A DNA stretch of 37,500 nucleotides from Chrysomallon squamiferum (GCA_012295275.1 CM022671.1:177501-215000), one strand, 5' to 3'. Shown: positions 12,200 through 25,122, counted from the stretch's first letter. The notes: generated by a model not told the origin, from the letters alone. Translations and numbers: made by a program.

Positions 12200-12826
12200 C
12201 ACATTTTCTAGTCCACACATCATGATGATGTTACATTTGTTTACATTTTCTAGTCCACACATCATGATAATGTTACATTTGTTTACATTTTCTAGTCCAC
12301 ACATCATGATAATGTTACATTTGTTTACATTTTCTAGTCCCTACATCATGATAATGTTACATTTGTTTACATTTTCTAGTCCACACATCATGATAATGTT
12401 ACATTTGTTTACATTTTCTAGTCCACACATCATGATAATGTTACATTTTTTAATTTTCTAGTCCATACATCATGATAATGTTACATTTTTTTTTTACATT
12501 TTCTAGTCCACACCATGATAATGTTACATTTGTTTTACATTTTCTATTCCATACATCATAATAATGTTACATTTTTTTACATTTTCTATTCCATACATCA
12601 TGATAATGTTACATTTTGTACATTTTCTATTCCATACCTCATGATAATGTTACATTTTTTACATTTTCTATTCCATACATCATGATGTTACATTTGTTTT
12701 ACATTTTCTAGTCCACACATCATGATAATGTTACATTCTTTTACATTTTCTAGTCCACATATCATGATAATGTTACATTTTTTACATTTTCTAGTCCACA
12801 CATCATGATAATGTTACATTTTTTAA
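12200..12826. repeat. 42-bp minisatellite, about 15 copies
   Basis: The unit contains CATGATAATGTTACATTT, GTTTACATTTTCTAG and TCCACACAT. The first six or so copies are near identical with an exact 42-bp period; later ones vary in T-run length (36-43 bp) and swap TCTAGTCCACA for TCTATTCCATA. Because 42 is a multiple of three, a repetitive open frame (MIMLHLFTFSSPHI) appears at 12222-12461; it has no other gene-like property. Confidence 0.95.
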
Positions 12827-13597
12827 GCATCTGTCACGTTTTTTTATATTTCAAGCGCATGACAGGATATGGCCAGTTTATTTATAGTTCATCAAATTAC
12901 GATATCTAGTTCTGCATGAGTTGTGTGCTTGAAGCAAAGTATAAGAGTACTTTCACTAAAACAATACTATTCTGAAGATAAAAACAAAGACAAAAAGACC
13001 AACAACAATAATAATAAAACAAATACCAGCAACAACAGTAGTTTAGCAGATGTTAATGATTGTACATTATCATCACCAACCCACAGAAAGATCTTATTGC
13101 ATGTTTTAAGTGACAAATTCTTAGTAGTAATAATAGAGTTTTTTGCTGTTATTTTATTTTATATCTTAGTTTTAAAAAAATGTTTTTTTTTTCAATGTTT
13201 TGATCACAAAAAAACCTACTACAATACTACTAATTATACTAACAGTATCAACAAACAGCAACAAGAATAAAAATAGCAGTAGTAATAATTGCAATATTTT
13301 TTAAATTGATTTATTTTTTTGTGTAAATAATATACATTGTTGTTATATTTCATTACAGATTACCTCAGAATAAATAAATAAATAAATAAATGTCATATGA
13401 TACAGCATTTTCACATTAAATATGTCTGTGTTGTCTTTTTGTTTAACGTTGATGTGAATAATGAAAATAGTTTCTGTCAGTATGTGAGTTATTCTTGCTG
13501 CCTGAAATCTTTCACAAACACCTTCTCATTGACAGAAAGACATATTATAGCCTTTGATAAAAACAGAGAGCAGTGAGTGGTATGGGACATCAAGCAC

Positions 13598-13660
13598 TGA
13601 AACAGTTAATGTTACAAATAGTTGAAGTTACAAATAGTTAATGTTACAAATAGTTAAAGT
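13598..13660. repeat. Short tandem repeat, 17-18-bp unit
   Basis: Four adjacent copies of a GTTACAAATAGTTAAT-like unit with small substitutions. Confidence 0.8.
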
Positions 13661-13919
13661 CTGCAGATGTAATATTTGTATTTTAGAAATAGTCAGATAT
13701 AGATTTGACCTAATTTTTGAGCACTCCTATTGGCCAGTTTTGGAAGACATGTAGATGCCCCTGTAAGTCATGAAATAATGAAGCAAATTCAGAAATGTTC
13801 ATATAACCAATACCATACATCAGATATTATAACAATTTCAGTAATTCTTGATAGCCATGTAAATAAAAATATTAATGAAAATAAAACAGTTTTAGTAACA
13901 CATGATATGTGCTTAATAA

Positions 13920-14180
13920 TATAGGAATTTCTGAGATACTTGATACCCATAAAAACAACTTTATTCATGAAATAATATAACAGGTTTGAATATTTGAGAC
14001 TCATTAAATAATATACCACAAGTTTATGGAATTGGTAATGTATTTTATTAGTTTATGTAATGTTTGGTATTCATGACATTATATACTGTAGAATTATGGA
14101 ATAGCTGGAATTCATGAAATTACTTTACTTTTATTAGCTTTGTGAAATATGTGACAGTCATAAAACATATCTGATATTTT
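13920..14180. repeat. Degenerate repeat cluster
   Basis: Five loosely similar segments contain CAT(A/G/T)AAAT-AATATA-like strings (13967, 14003, 14072, 14113, 14160) preceded by TTGAGACT- or TTGGTATT-like strings. Spacing is irregular (36-69 bp), so this may be an old decayed array or just AT-rich coincidence. Confidence 0.3.
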
Positions 14181-14379
14181 TCTGATATAATTGAAATAAT
14201 TATATATGATAAGTTTGTGGAAAAGATGGTGTATTTTTGAAGTAATATATTTCATATTATAACCACAGACATTTATTGTTTATTCATTCACAGAAAGAAT
14301 GTGAAGTCATTGTTTCTGTAATAGATCACATTCTAAAACATTTAGCAGTATTTTTAATATTTTCTAACTGTTTCTATAG

Positions 14380-14425
14380 GCAACAAGAGCACTACATGCA
14401 AGATGTACTGAATCAAGACCATAAG
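14380..14425 (+). CDS. Candidate 46-nt internal exon upstream of the giant exon
   Basis: A good acceptor (CTAAC branch-like string, then TGTTTCTATAG) precedes a 46-nt segment ending AAG|GTGATT. It reads, after one split-codon base, QQEHYMQDVLNQDHK and ends in phase 0. That is exactly the phase needed to join 16625, giving a continuous hydrophilic sequence similar in composition to the start of the giant exon. The donor has T at +5, as do three of the five confident donors of this gene (GTAATT, GTGATA, GTAATC). An in-frame ATG at 14395 could serve as a start. Its own incoming phase needs two bases from an exon I cannot identify. Supported only by splice signals, phase and composition. Confidence 0.35.
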
Positions 14426-15427
14426 GTGATTTTGAAAAAAATCATTCCTGCTCAATTTTTATCCAAGCTTATTCTTTACATTCCATCTTACCCTTTTAAA
14501 AAAATCAGTCAAAAAATATTTTTACCTATTATGTTGAAGAGAGAAAGAAAAAGATATTTCCAGTACAATTAGTCTGACTTTTTATTGCTCTAAACATTTT
14601 TTGCGTTAACAAAATTCTAGATATAATTTAAGAAATCTTTTAATACATCAGAAATGTTAAGACATTTTTTAATAATTCTAGTTTTAATAATATTTCAAAA
14701 AGCCAAAGGTTTCAGGCATTATTTTTATGTCTGCAAAAATAATGGTAATGGGAGGCAGACTGATTTTTTTTAAAAACAGGTTTTTCAGGATTTGAAGGTT
14801 AAGCCAGTTTAAATATATGCTTGATATTCCTTCTGGTGAAGCTTTCATTTTAAAGTAAAGAATACCTACATTTACAGGGATCGAATTTTATTTATTGTTT
14901 AGGTCAGGGCAAGTGTTTAGTAAAACATGCTAGAGTAAACATTTCATTCAGAGTAAAGGCACCAAGGCAAGTTTTATCAAGTTTCGTGGAAGGTCACTGA
15001 CATTGTTGTCACAAACAACTAATAATAACAACATACTCAAATCCAACAAAAACTTGACAACACCATTAACCTTCTGTGCTTTGTGACTTTTTTTTTTTTT
15101 TTTCTGTCCTGGCATAACATTTCTACTTCACAAATACAGGTACCAGATCATATAAAATGTAAATTTCATCAAACAAACACCAAAAGAACCCCATCATCAA
15201 ATAGAAAATTTTCCAAAATGAATATATAAATTAACATTTTTGTGCTTTCTTAAACAAAACATTTATTTTTGTTAAGCCATGTGACCTGACCCATCCAACA
15301 GAAAAGATTTGTTTTTTTTTTCCATTTGTAAAAAGAAATCTGCTACATATACATCCTTGCTGACACAAAAAATCACATTCATTCCTAATCTGTCAGTGGT
15401 TATAATGGGAAGTATACACTGAGTAGA

Positions 15428-15722
15428 CTGTGTTTTCTCACAGCTCAGTGTGCAGCCTGAACCACTGAATAGACTAAGTGATCCTGTGTTTTCTCACAGC
15501 TCAGTGTGCAGACTGAACCACTGAATAGACTAAGTGATCCTGTGTTTTCTCACAGCTCAGTGTGCAGCCTGAACCACTGAATAGACTAAGTGATCCTGTG
15601 TTTTCTCACAGCTCAGTGTGCAGCCTGAACCACTGAATAGACTAAGTGATCCTGTGTTTTCTCACAGCTCAGTGTGCAGCCTGAACCAGTGAGCTGCAGA
15701 CTGAACCAGTGAGCTGCAGACC
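15428..15722. repeat. 56-bp minisatellite, five copies, with an acceptor-like motif in each
   Basis: The unit begins TGTGTTTTCTCACAGCTCAG and continues through GTGTGCAGCCTGAACCACTG to AATAGACTAAGTGATCC. Copies start at about 15429, 15485, 15541, 15597 and 15653. The right end collapses to a 19-bp subrepeat, GAACCAGTGAGCTGCAGAC. Each unit presents TTTTCTCACAG, a credible 3' splice site, about 0.9-1.2 kb ahead of the giant exon's acceptor. Confidence 0.92.
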
Positions 15723-16624
15723 CAACTGATGACAGTCTGCAGACGTCTGAAAGCTTCATGACATTCAGCAACAATCTCAAACATCGTTTTTTTTATCTCT
15801 TATATTAACTGTGATGCAAGAAAGAATTCTGACAAAATATTTCTACAAAAAAAATCATTAAAATGTCAAAGATCCATAGTTTGGTTACTTCTGCACAATG
15901 TATCAATATATTATTCTTCATTTTAAAAAAATAATAATGATTATAAAAAAATTTAGAAAATACAAAAAGATAATAAATAAATAAATAAAATATTTTATTA
16001 GATTATCATCTGAAACATTTTGAAAGAAAAAATAATTTCAAGAACAAATCCAAATAAAACATTTTTTAAAAGTTTTATAACACCTAGTGGAAAACAGATA
16101 TACATGAAAAAAGGTGTAATATACATATTTTATCTACACCCAGGTGGTTATGTATTAGCATACCAGCTGTTAAAAACTTGACAGTTCATAGAAAGATTTG
16201 GTAGAACTTTATTTGATGTTCATCTCTATATTTAATCATTATGTTAATGAAATTAATTCATTTCAGTTCAAACACGAAAAAACTGAATACATTTCAGTTT
16301 TACTATATCAGAATAAAGAATGTGTCGTTATAACATTAATATATGTGTATGTATGTTTATAGATGTAGCAGCAGCATTTGCACTTGGAGTTTTCTGGTTA
16401 AGGTGATCAGTTTTGTATAAAGTCAAATGCTTTGATTTACATTGCATTAGAAATTAGTAGTGTTATTAGAAATAAAAGAAATCAGTATTTTATGAATAAT
16501 AATTAAATTTACCATTAAAAAATAGCAAAAAAAACAAACAGGTAAAAATAAGTAAGGGTAAATTGGAAGGGTAATTTTTTATAATTCCATATTCTTATAG
16601 TTTTCATTCTTTTTGCTATTTAAG

Positions 16625-19600
16625 GGCTGCAACAAAGAACTGTCAGATGAAGAACTGCATCACAGTGGTGACGTAGACCAACAGTGGATGATGCACAGCC
16701 AGCCTGACATGCAGTGCTGTCAGTATGAACGACCACCTTCGTCCGGATTGTACCACTTCGACTCTGACGAACACGACTCAAACTGGCAGACGTCGCAGCG
16801 TTTGTCTCCTTGCAGCTCGCATGTGAATGGAACCACAGAATCTTCACACATTCAGCCAAGCTTCTGGAGCAAAAGTAATACCACTTCTGCTATAACCATG
16901 CCAAAGAAGAAAGATAGCAAAGATGATGCTAAGGTAGTCCATGATGGTAGAAATTACAGTTGGAAAAGACGTGGCCCAAGAGGACCAACACTGAAGGCCA
17001 AAATTCCTTTCAAAGAGTGCAGCAAGAATGCAAAAACTGGGTTCTGGAACGAGGAGGAGGGAGATGCAAGTGATGGAGACAGAGATTACAGAAACAGTGA
17101 ATACAAAAGACCAGTGAAAAGAAAGAAAACAGAAAATGTTCCAGTTGACTTGAGTAGAGAAGTTACATATTTTAAGGATGTCCATGGTAATCCTGCTTAT
17201 TCTCCAGATTCCTCAGTCCTTGCATTCTGTGAAAAAAATCCTGAACTGAAGAAGATTCTGGAGAATAAGCCAGTTGTTGTGCTTGACAGATTATCAGAGA
17301 GGTTTATTACCAAGCAGACCAATAAATCAGGTTCTGCTGTAAGAAGCAGTAATGAATTCAGCTCAGAACATCAACCTTACACCTCATCTGTTTCACTCTG
17401 TTGTTCCTCAAGCATAAATGGAGAAATGGAGAACAAAATTGTTTCAGATTCTTGGTGCCAAACAAATGAACATGATGCACGTTTACAATCAGGTCACACA
17501 ACTTCAAAATCATCCAGCCATATGTATGACAGCAAAACAAATGGTGATAGTGTTCTTGTTGATCCAAAGATCATGTTGTTGTCTAATCCTCTTCAGACTG
17601 CATGCAAAAAAGGCAAAGATGCCTCAAGTGTGACTTTCAAAATGCCAAAGAATCGAGGCATGGTACAGTCAGCCTCCAGTCACAAAAAGAGTCTGCCGAA
17701 AAAACAGATATTTAACTTAGATAAATTAAGAAGTAAGATGAAAGGAACATGTCTGAGCAGTAATTTGAAAAAGTCAGCTTGTTCACAATCAAGTGCAAAT
17801 CCTGCTAGTGATGATTCTGTGGAAAACTGTAGTGATGATGCTGGTGGTGGAAAATCTGTTTCTCATTCCATTGAATCTTTACAAAGTAATTTCAAAGCAA
17901 AGCTTGACTCTCTGTGCATTCCGAATGATATATTTGCTCCTAAGAGCAATACTTCCTGCAGGAAAGAGTTTGATGAGAGTATGATTATAGAGACCCGCAA
18001 TAACAATGACGTAAGTGAACTGTACAGCACTCCCGTGTTAGACAAAATGAAGAAACTCACAGCATCTTTGGTATGTAAAAATACACCAGACAGTGATGTA
18101 GATATTTTACATACGTCTTATGCAAAAGAACATAAATCAAATAAGGCTGAACTGCCTTTGGGAACAAACAAGAAAAATGAGCTTAAAGTAACAATATGTA
18201 GGAAGTTTGTAGAAAATAGCATAAAGTATACATTGTCTCCTGTTTCACTATCACAGTCCTTGTCTGATTCTTCAAAAGAAAAAGTGAAAAATAATAAACA
18301 AATGGATAAAGCTGAAGAAAGTGGAGTAATGTTTGATTTTGTTGCTGAGCAAAATAACAGCAGCATCAAAGCTTCTGATAATTGCCATGGACAATTTAGC
18401 AAAGACTGTAGCTTCAACACCTCACCATTACAGGAACTTAATATTAATACTGATGTCAAATCCAGGGAATCTGATATACAGACATTATTAGAAAATGAAT
18501 TGGCTGACACTCAATTAGAACATGTGGAAAACAGTTTAATTAACAAGATTGATAAACCTGAAATACTGTCTAGGAATGAAGGAAAAAGTTATCTGAATGT
18601 TGAAAAAGATTCAGCAGATGTAGAGGATGGTGAGGTGAAAGATTTGAAAGAAGTAAATGTACTTTCTAATGATGACACTAAGACTGACCATATCACTGCT
18701 GACACAAATGAAAGAAAACTAAAAAAAAATAACTTAAGAGAAAATGATGATAGTAATATTGAGGAAACTGATACAAATGAGAATAAAATTCAGTTTAATC
18801 TGAGTGGATGCAAAATGGATGAACCTAACTGGCTGAAAGTTGATGTTAGAAATGAGCAGGAATTAACCGAGGCTGGTTTCAAAAGAGATGGTGGAAAATC
18901 ATCTGAAGTACGTGTTGATTGTCCTGGTGGGCAGTCCATTCTACAAACTGAAGTAAATGTTTGTGAACAGAAAAATGATGACAAGGCAGAGAGAAAAGAA
19001 ATCACGGAGGCAAATCAAACTGCCTTTGAGAGCAGTGTTACTGAAGCAGATGACTCAGAGATGAATCAGAGAGGGAAAGGTTTGGATTGTGAAAAGAAGA
19101 ATTCTGAGGTGACAAATGAAAGAGACACTGGTGTTGTAATAAATGAAATAAGAGAAACAGTCAACCAGTGTGAGATATATCATGAAGGAATAGATGAAAA
19201 TGTGGGAATAAATGACATGGAACAGAATGAAACAGAATTGGAAAAGAATGAAACAGAAGAATCTAAACTACTTGTTAAAAATGTAGAAGAAAATGAAAGC
19301 ACTGTGTTAGTGGTGCAAGGAAAGCAAATGGATAAAACAGAAACAAAACTGAGTACAGGAGAAGAAACTGAATCAGTTGAAAACAGCGTAGTACATCAGA
19401 AGGAGGAAACAGAAGGTAATAATGATGTTGATGAAAATAACAAAATGGATTTGGAAAGTGATTCTGAGGTTGTGGACAGAAAGCAGATGGAGGATGCGAA
19501 ACATGATGATGAAGCTGAAAAAAAACATAACACAGAGAATGCAGAAAACTGTTTCAGTTGTGAAGACAAAAATGAAATCAAGGTATCAGAAAAACATTTT

Positions 19601-22157
19601 GAGAGATTGGAAAAGGAGAAAAATGTGATTAGCAGTGATGATACAGAGGACACAGAAACTAACTCCAAGGTAGAAGAAATGTGTGAGCAGACTAATGAGA
19701 CTGTTAGTAGTGTGGAAAGAGATGCTGATCACCAGACCGAGGTAACAGTAACTGATGTTACTGACTCTGAGAAATCAATGGAATTTGATAGAGATGGTGA
19801 GGAAAACGTTAGTGACAAGTTAAATCAGTCACAAGTAACTATTGTTCAAGGAGAGGGAATGCTAAATAACAAGTTGGCTGGTTCTCCACTTATGGAAGAT
19901 TGTCCTCCAGAAGTTGACTCAGAAAAGATGACAGACTTAGAAGCTCTTCCTGATGTCAAGGATAAGATAACTGATAAGTCTGATAAGATGGACAGTGTAG
20001 ATGACCATTCTCAAAATCATCCAGATATTTTAGATGGCCAAGCTTCCAGTTGCATGGACACTGTCGATAACCAATCTCCCAAACAAATGGACATTCTGGG
20101 TGATAATACTTCCAGACATGTTGATATTGTAGTTGATCACTCTGTTAGACATACAGACATTGCAGATAGCCATTTTCCTAAGCAAATGGTCACTACAGAT
20201 GATCAGCAAATGGACAATGTAAGTTACAATTCTCCCAAACAAACAGATATTGACCTTTCTTCTTATGAGACAGAAGTTGTAGTTCAACATGCTTCCAATA
20301 ATACAAAAGTGTCCTTAGATCAGAATGAGGCTGAGATGAATTCTATAACAGCCAGTGAAAATACCTCAACATTGTTGCCTCAACAAGCAAAGGACATCAG
20401 CACAGACCAGCAGCAATCAACAAAAGATAAGACAGGTGTTTCTGCTTTTGAATTGCAAAACAGCTCAAATGAAAAAGCAGTGAATGATAAAGATGGAACA
20501 GAAGTGGAGAATATTTTGAGTGGTCAGAAAGAACTCAGTTCTGACTTGTCAGACTTGGTATCATGTCAGGAGGAAGCTGATGGCAGACCTCTCTGTGTCA
20601 TCAGTGCTGTAGAAGGTGCAGCATCAGTAATGTCAGACAAAGAAGATGTGTCACAAGATGAGTGTCCTGAAACAGAAAGCTATAAAAAGCAGGGGGGCAA
20701 TCCAGCAGTCAGTGGTTTCAGCCATGTTTACTCTCCCACTCCACCTCCTCTAATAAATATCAGTACTGGACAGTTGTCTGGAAATGATTCAGATGACAAA
20801 CCACTCCCATTGCTCTGTCCGGTAGCTGTTACTCATAAAAATGAGGTCAATCTGAAGCACGAAAAGAACAAAAAATCATCTTCACATAATAAATTTATTC
20901 TCCCCAAGCCAGAAGAATCAGAAAATGCAAACAGACTGATACCAGGAACACACTGCATAATGAGTATACCTCTTGTCATGAGGACAGAGTCAGACTATAT
21001 AAAAGTGTGCAGTAGTAACAGGGCAGCAGTCCCTTTTTCAAATCCTCAAACTGATAGCTGTAGCCTACCAAATCAGATGCCTGTTACTGTTTCCTCAACT
21101 AATACTTTAAGTCAAGAACCTCAATATATTTGGCCTACAGAATCTCAAAGTTTTGGACATTCAAAGGAGCCTTCTGTTTATGTGAACAGTGAACATTCTA
21201 AGAATAATTTGAATGTCTTGACATTTGCATGTTCTGTAGATCCTGTGAGAAGTCAGTTGAAGGCATCAGATCATTCAAGTCTTGTTGAGACCAGTTTGAA
21301 TAAAGATAATATAGTGAATAAGGATACATCTGAAAATAAAGATAAGAATGTAGTTAAAGATAAAGTTTTGGACAACAGTAATGTTCTGGATAAAGATAAC
21401 ATTCTGAACAAAAATGAGATTTTGGGTAAAAATGATGTCCTAGATAAAGATACAACTGTGGATGATGACAAGATTTTGGATAAAGATAAGGTTCTGGGTG
21501 AACTGAATAGAGGAAGGAATTCCTCTGACACTGATGACAGTGAGGCAACAATGATTTATTGTGATGATGCAGGCATTGTTAAAAAAGACTTGGAAAGTGG
21601 AGTCAAGCCAGTCCACTTAACAAGACTTTCTCAGTCATATAACAGTGATAAAAACATAATAACAGATGACAAGAAATTGACAGAAAACCAAGATACCCTG
21701 AAAGTCACAATCACTGGTTTAAGGAAGAAGCAGAAAATGAAAAAACTTAAAAAACAACAGCATAAGAAATATCTGACTTTTTCAAATGTTTCTGATGACA
21801 AGGGTGGGGAAAATGCAGATGAGGAAAAAGCTCTGACTGATGAACAAACTGACAATAATTCATCAGTTACACCTGTGAAAAATGTCAGAGGAAAAGGTTC
21901 TAAGAAAAAAGCAAGGAAGAGGTCAGAGAATAAATCAAGCCCAAAGATTAAGACAAAGACATTAAAAAAGAGGAAATCTTCTCTTGAAGTGGCTATTGAG
22001 AGATCTTTGAAGGAAAACCATCTACAAACTCCAGACCCTCCGGCTAAAGAGAAGTGTAAACCTGGTAAAAGGAGAAAGACTAAGAAACACTTGTCAAGAC
22101 AGAAGAAAAAAAATCAGAATCAAATGGAGATTGTGATGGATCATGCTGAGGATCTGG
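16625..22157 (+). CDS. Giant exon of a disordered, probably nuclear protein (residues 1-1845)
   Basis: This exon encodes about 1,844 residues with no recognisable folded domain. Residues 1-75 are Ser/His/Asp-rich. A basic cluster KRPVKRKK (about 160-167) lies just before a PVDLS motif (173-177), the PxDLS type known to bind the corepressor CtBP. A short, more ordered-looking segment follows (FKDVHGNPAYSPDSSVLAF, then a Glu/Lys/Leu stretch, to about residue 220). Residues about 500-1100 are extremely Glu/Asp/Asn/Lys-rich. About 1120-1215 holds a degenerate SPKQMDI-type repeat and about 1558-1630 a KDxVLD-type repeat. Three Lys/Arg-rich clusters close the exon (about 1699-1716, 1758-1786, 1813-1831). 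The acceptor is TATTTAAG|GGC; an alternative AG at 16600 also keeps the frame. The donor is CTGG|GTAAGC; the open frame to 22249 is intron read-through. The family is not recognised; a nuclear scaffold or cofactor is inferred. Confidence 0.85.
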
Positions 22158-23840
22158 GTAAGCTAACCTTTACTTTCTGTATGATTTCTGTCAAAAACAG
22201 TCACTCAAGAGATGAGTCGGTGTGTGCCCCAGTGATTCTAGATAGGTAAATATAGCTTTACATAATTGTATTATAGCAAAATAGCTTGTTTTTTTCTAAG
22301 GACAGTCACAAAAAAGTATAGGAAATCCTGATACAAGTAAACACATGTTCCCTATTCTCTTTCTTAATTGTGTACATCTTTTCAGAGAGTAGTCACTAAC
22401 TGCATAGATGGTTCTAACACAGACAAATGTGTATTTTTACAAGAATTTTTATTAGCTGTGTAATATTTCTTGAAGGCAGTTACTCTCCATTGAGGTTAGA
22501 AAATTTAAAAGCTTTTGGTTTATTGAGTTTTTGGTTTACTGCTAATAAAATACAAAAAATGTAATATTTCATTGATTATGCGACTGTAAATGGGAGTTTT
22601 CTAACTAAAGCAGATATCTTAACCAATGATAAAGAGTAATGATTTGTAGTCACCTGGTTCCTTGATTATCTCTGCACTATATTAACACAATTACACTGTT
22701 GTCATAGAAACTTCAAAATAAAAGTAATATGTAATATTTTATATTACAATAATTACAAACACAGTCAACACAAAATAAGAATTAAATTAATAAAGAACAT
22801 GACTGAAAACAGATTTCCACATCATTTTGTATTTCACCTTTAATACAGATCTTTTTGTGGTTTCACTAAGTTAGGACAAGATGTCCACTTTGGGGGGGAT
22901 TTCAGTTTTGATAAAGATTTTTTTATGACTTCAGTGTTTTCGCTACAGTAAGAATGGATTTCCACATCCTTTTGGATTTCAGCTTCGATACTGGCATTTT
23001 GAAAATTCAGTTATATTTTTTCATATTAATTTTAACATTTATAAACTAGTAAAGTGAACTTGTTAAATACTCTATGTATTGATTTTATCAGAGTTATAGA
23101 CAAAAATGTCATGAAAAACAAATTAGCCTGTTGGTTTCTATAGTTGTAGTTGTTATGGTTATTGGAATTCTGTTTTGGTCATTGAATTGAATTCTCAGAC
23201 TAAAAATATATTGTCAGATGTGTGTGTTTTTATGTCTTAGAAAGTAATTGGTGAAATATAAAAAATGTTATTAATTGAAATATTGGTTAAACTCATTTAT
23301 CTTTTGATATAGATAAACAGATAATTAAAACATTATTTGGATTGTTTTATAGTTGTTTAACAACAGCACAGGTTTCAATATGGTGTGCAGGAAAATGGTT
23401 TTTAAATTTGGAATTCTCATATCCTTCATTTTATCTGTTTAAAAACTACTGAAAGAGTTTTTAGAAATGAAATAAAAAAATATTCATATTCTTTAATGTT
23501 TCTGTAACATATAATATAAATCCATATAATCAGACATGTGTATACAAACAAACATATTCACGTATAAACACATATGCATGCATGTACTTGTATACAATAT
23601 ATTCCATACAATCAGACAGACACTGATACACAAAAAAAAACCTAGACAAACACACAGACCTCACATGCTTTAAAAAGACATCTGTACAAACACACACACA
23701 CTCTTTCCTAAAGGCCATTAATGGCTATTCCAAACTGTTGTAATGTGACACGTAATATAGTCCATATCAAAAAAAAATATGGCTATTAAAATATACAAAT
23801 ATCCATACATATAACTCTTTATATCTATATGTTATCCATA

Positions 23841-23842
<2 letters not shown>

Positions 23843-23885
<43 letters not shown>
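23843..23885. repeat. (TG)n microsatellite
   Basis: About 21 TG dinucleotides, preceded by TATATCTATATG-like sequence. Confidence 0.95.
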
Positions 23886-23887
<2 letters not shown>

Positions 23888-23982
23888 AAGCATATATGTG
23901 TTGAATCAGAGAGGTAGGTATGAATGTATATGTCTATGTATATATGCATGTGTGTATATATGTACGGAGGTAAATAGGATCT

Positions 23983-24240
23983 ACACATGCATGTGTATAT
24001 ATATCTAAGTATGCATATATGTATTGTATGTACACATGGATGTGTGTATATATCTAAGTATGCATATATGTATTGTATGTACACATGCATGTGTATATAT
24101 ATCTAAGTATGCATATATGTATTGTATGTACACATGCATGTGTATATATATCTAAGTATGCATATATGTATTGTATGTACACATGGATGTGTGTATATAT
24201 CTAAGTGTGCATATATGTATTGTATGTACACATGTATGTA
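23983..24240. repeat. 49-bp minisatellite, five copies
   Basis: The unit begins ACACATG(C/G)ATGTGTATATA and continues TATCTAAGTATGCATATATG then TATTGTATGT. Copies start at 23983, 24032, 24081, 24130 and 24179, with a decaying sixth at 24228, an exact 49-bp period. Nearly all of it is short-palindrome and alternating purine-pyrimidine sequence (ACATGCATGT, ATGCATAT). Confidence 0.93.
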
Positions 24241-24559
24241 GAGTATGTATGTGTGTTTGTGTATATGTACATGTCTGCGCGTGTGTGTTATAATTTGTCA
24301 GTCTTAACATTTTTAATGATAAATAATATTCATTCATTCATGCAAACATATAGACATAAACTGATCTCTCTCATATATATAAAGTGTTTCTTGAATATGT
24401 GAATATTTCCAAATGCATTAAATAGCATGTAGGTTTACTTTATTTTTCTTAATCTTCTATTTTCATAATCGGGTGAAAATGTAGCTGTTTAGTTCTCAGT
24501 TTATAAACCGTGTTGATGAATACATTTGTTTTATACAATCACATGATGTTTTTTTTCTC

Positions 24560-24650
24560 TATGCAAATAATATTATAATAATATAATATAATATATATAT
24601 ATATTTTTTTTTTTAATTATTATTTTTTTTAATCTTATTTGCAATATAAA
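24560..24650. repeat. AT-only low-complexity tract
   Basis: Nearly pure A/T: TAATATAATATAATATATATATATAT followed by long T runs, with only isolated C or G near the edges. Likely an easily melted region; no other feature is seen. Confidence 0.8.
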
Positions 24651-25122
24651 ATAATTATAACAACCAGTATTTTTGACATTTATTTAAAGGCATGAATTAG
24701 TAGCAATTATTTGATGAAAAATCAAGGTATTAAATTGCAAAACTTTGTTCTGAGCTTGAATTAGCAGGAATATGATTGCAGTTTAATCAGACATTAGGGT
24801 GAATATCTGACATACATATTGCAACTGATAATTTACCTCTAGTAGGTGAATATCTTGGATTTATCTGAAGCTAATTGGTTGTCTCCAAAGGCATAAATGT
24901 CTTAGATATATTCTGCAGTGAATACCTTTCTTCCAGCAAGGTGAGTATCTTAGATGCATTCTGAAGCTAACTGTTTACTTCCAGTATGGTGAATATTCTC
25001 CATTCAATCATGCAGTTAATAACTTTTCTCCAGAAGTGAGAATATCTTAGATACATTCTGTACATACTTTTCTATCATTACAAATATACAAACTCTTTTT
25101 TGTAAATGCATATACAGAAGCA

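Larger units (their letters stand above)
7071..16624 (+). other. CpG-depleted AT-rich DNA, probable 5' intron(s)
   Basis: About 9.5 kb with no convincing coding sequence apart from a candidate 46-nt exon (14380-14425). CpG is very rare (by eye about 15 in 7200-11300, far below the expectation from composition), as in the demonstrable introns further right. It ends in a good acceptor, a pyrimidine-rich run ending TATTTAAG at 16624, so at least its right part is intron. Several minisatellites lie inside and are listed separately. The left end of the transcription unit is not determined. Confidence 0.5.

Noticed and set aside
12222-12461. Repetitive 79-codon frame with a 14-residue repeat
   Set aside because: Arises because the minisatellite period is 42 bp; the frame breaks as soon as unit length varies.
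13730-13770. ATG CCC CT followed by GTAAGT at 13762 as a first exon for the 14380 microexon
   Set aside because: Phase would fit, but it gives only two codons and lies in AT-rich DNA full of chance GTAAGT strings; kept out for lack of support.
14276-14572. 98-codon open frame as a separate gene
   Set aside because: AT-rich, lacks an initial ATG, unrecognised peptide; only the internal 14380-14425 part has splice signals and phase that make sense.
16620-21855. Minus-strand and other-frame open frames of 60-130 codons inside the giant exon
   Set aside because: Shadows of the real frame; Ser/Phe/Leu-rich complement of Glu/Asp/Lys codons.
22158-22249. C-terminal extension of the giant exon's open frame
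   Set aside because: A good donor (CTGG|GTAAGC) precedes it, composition changes, and the next exon joins exactly in phase from 22157.
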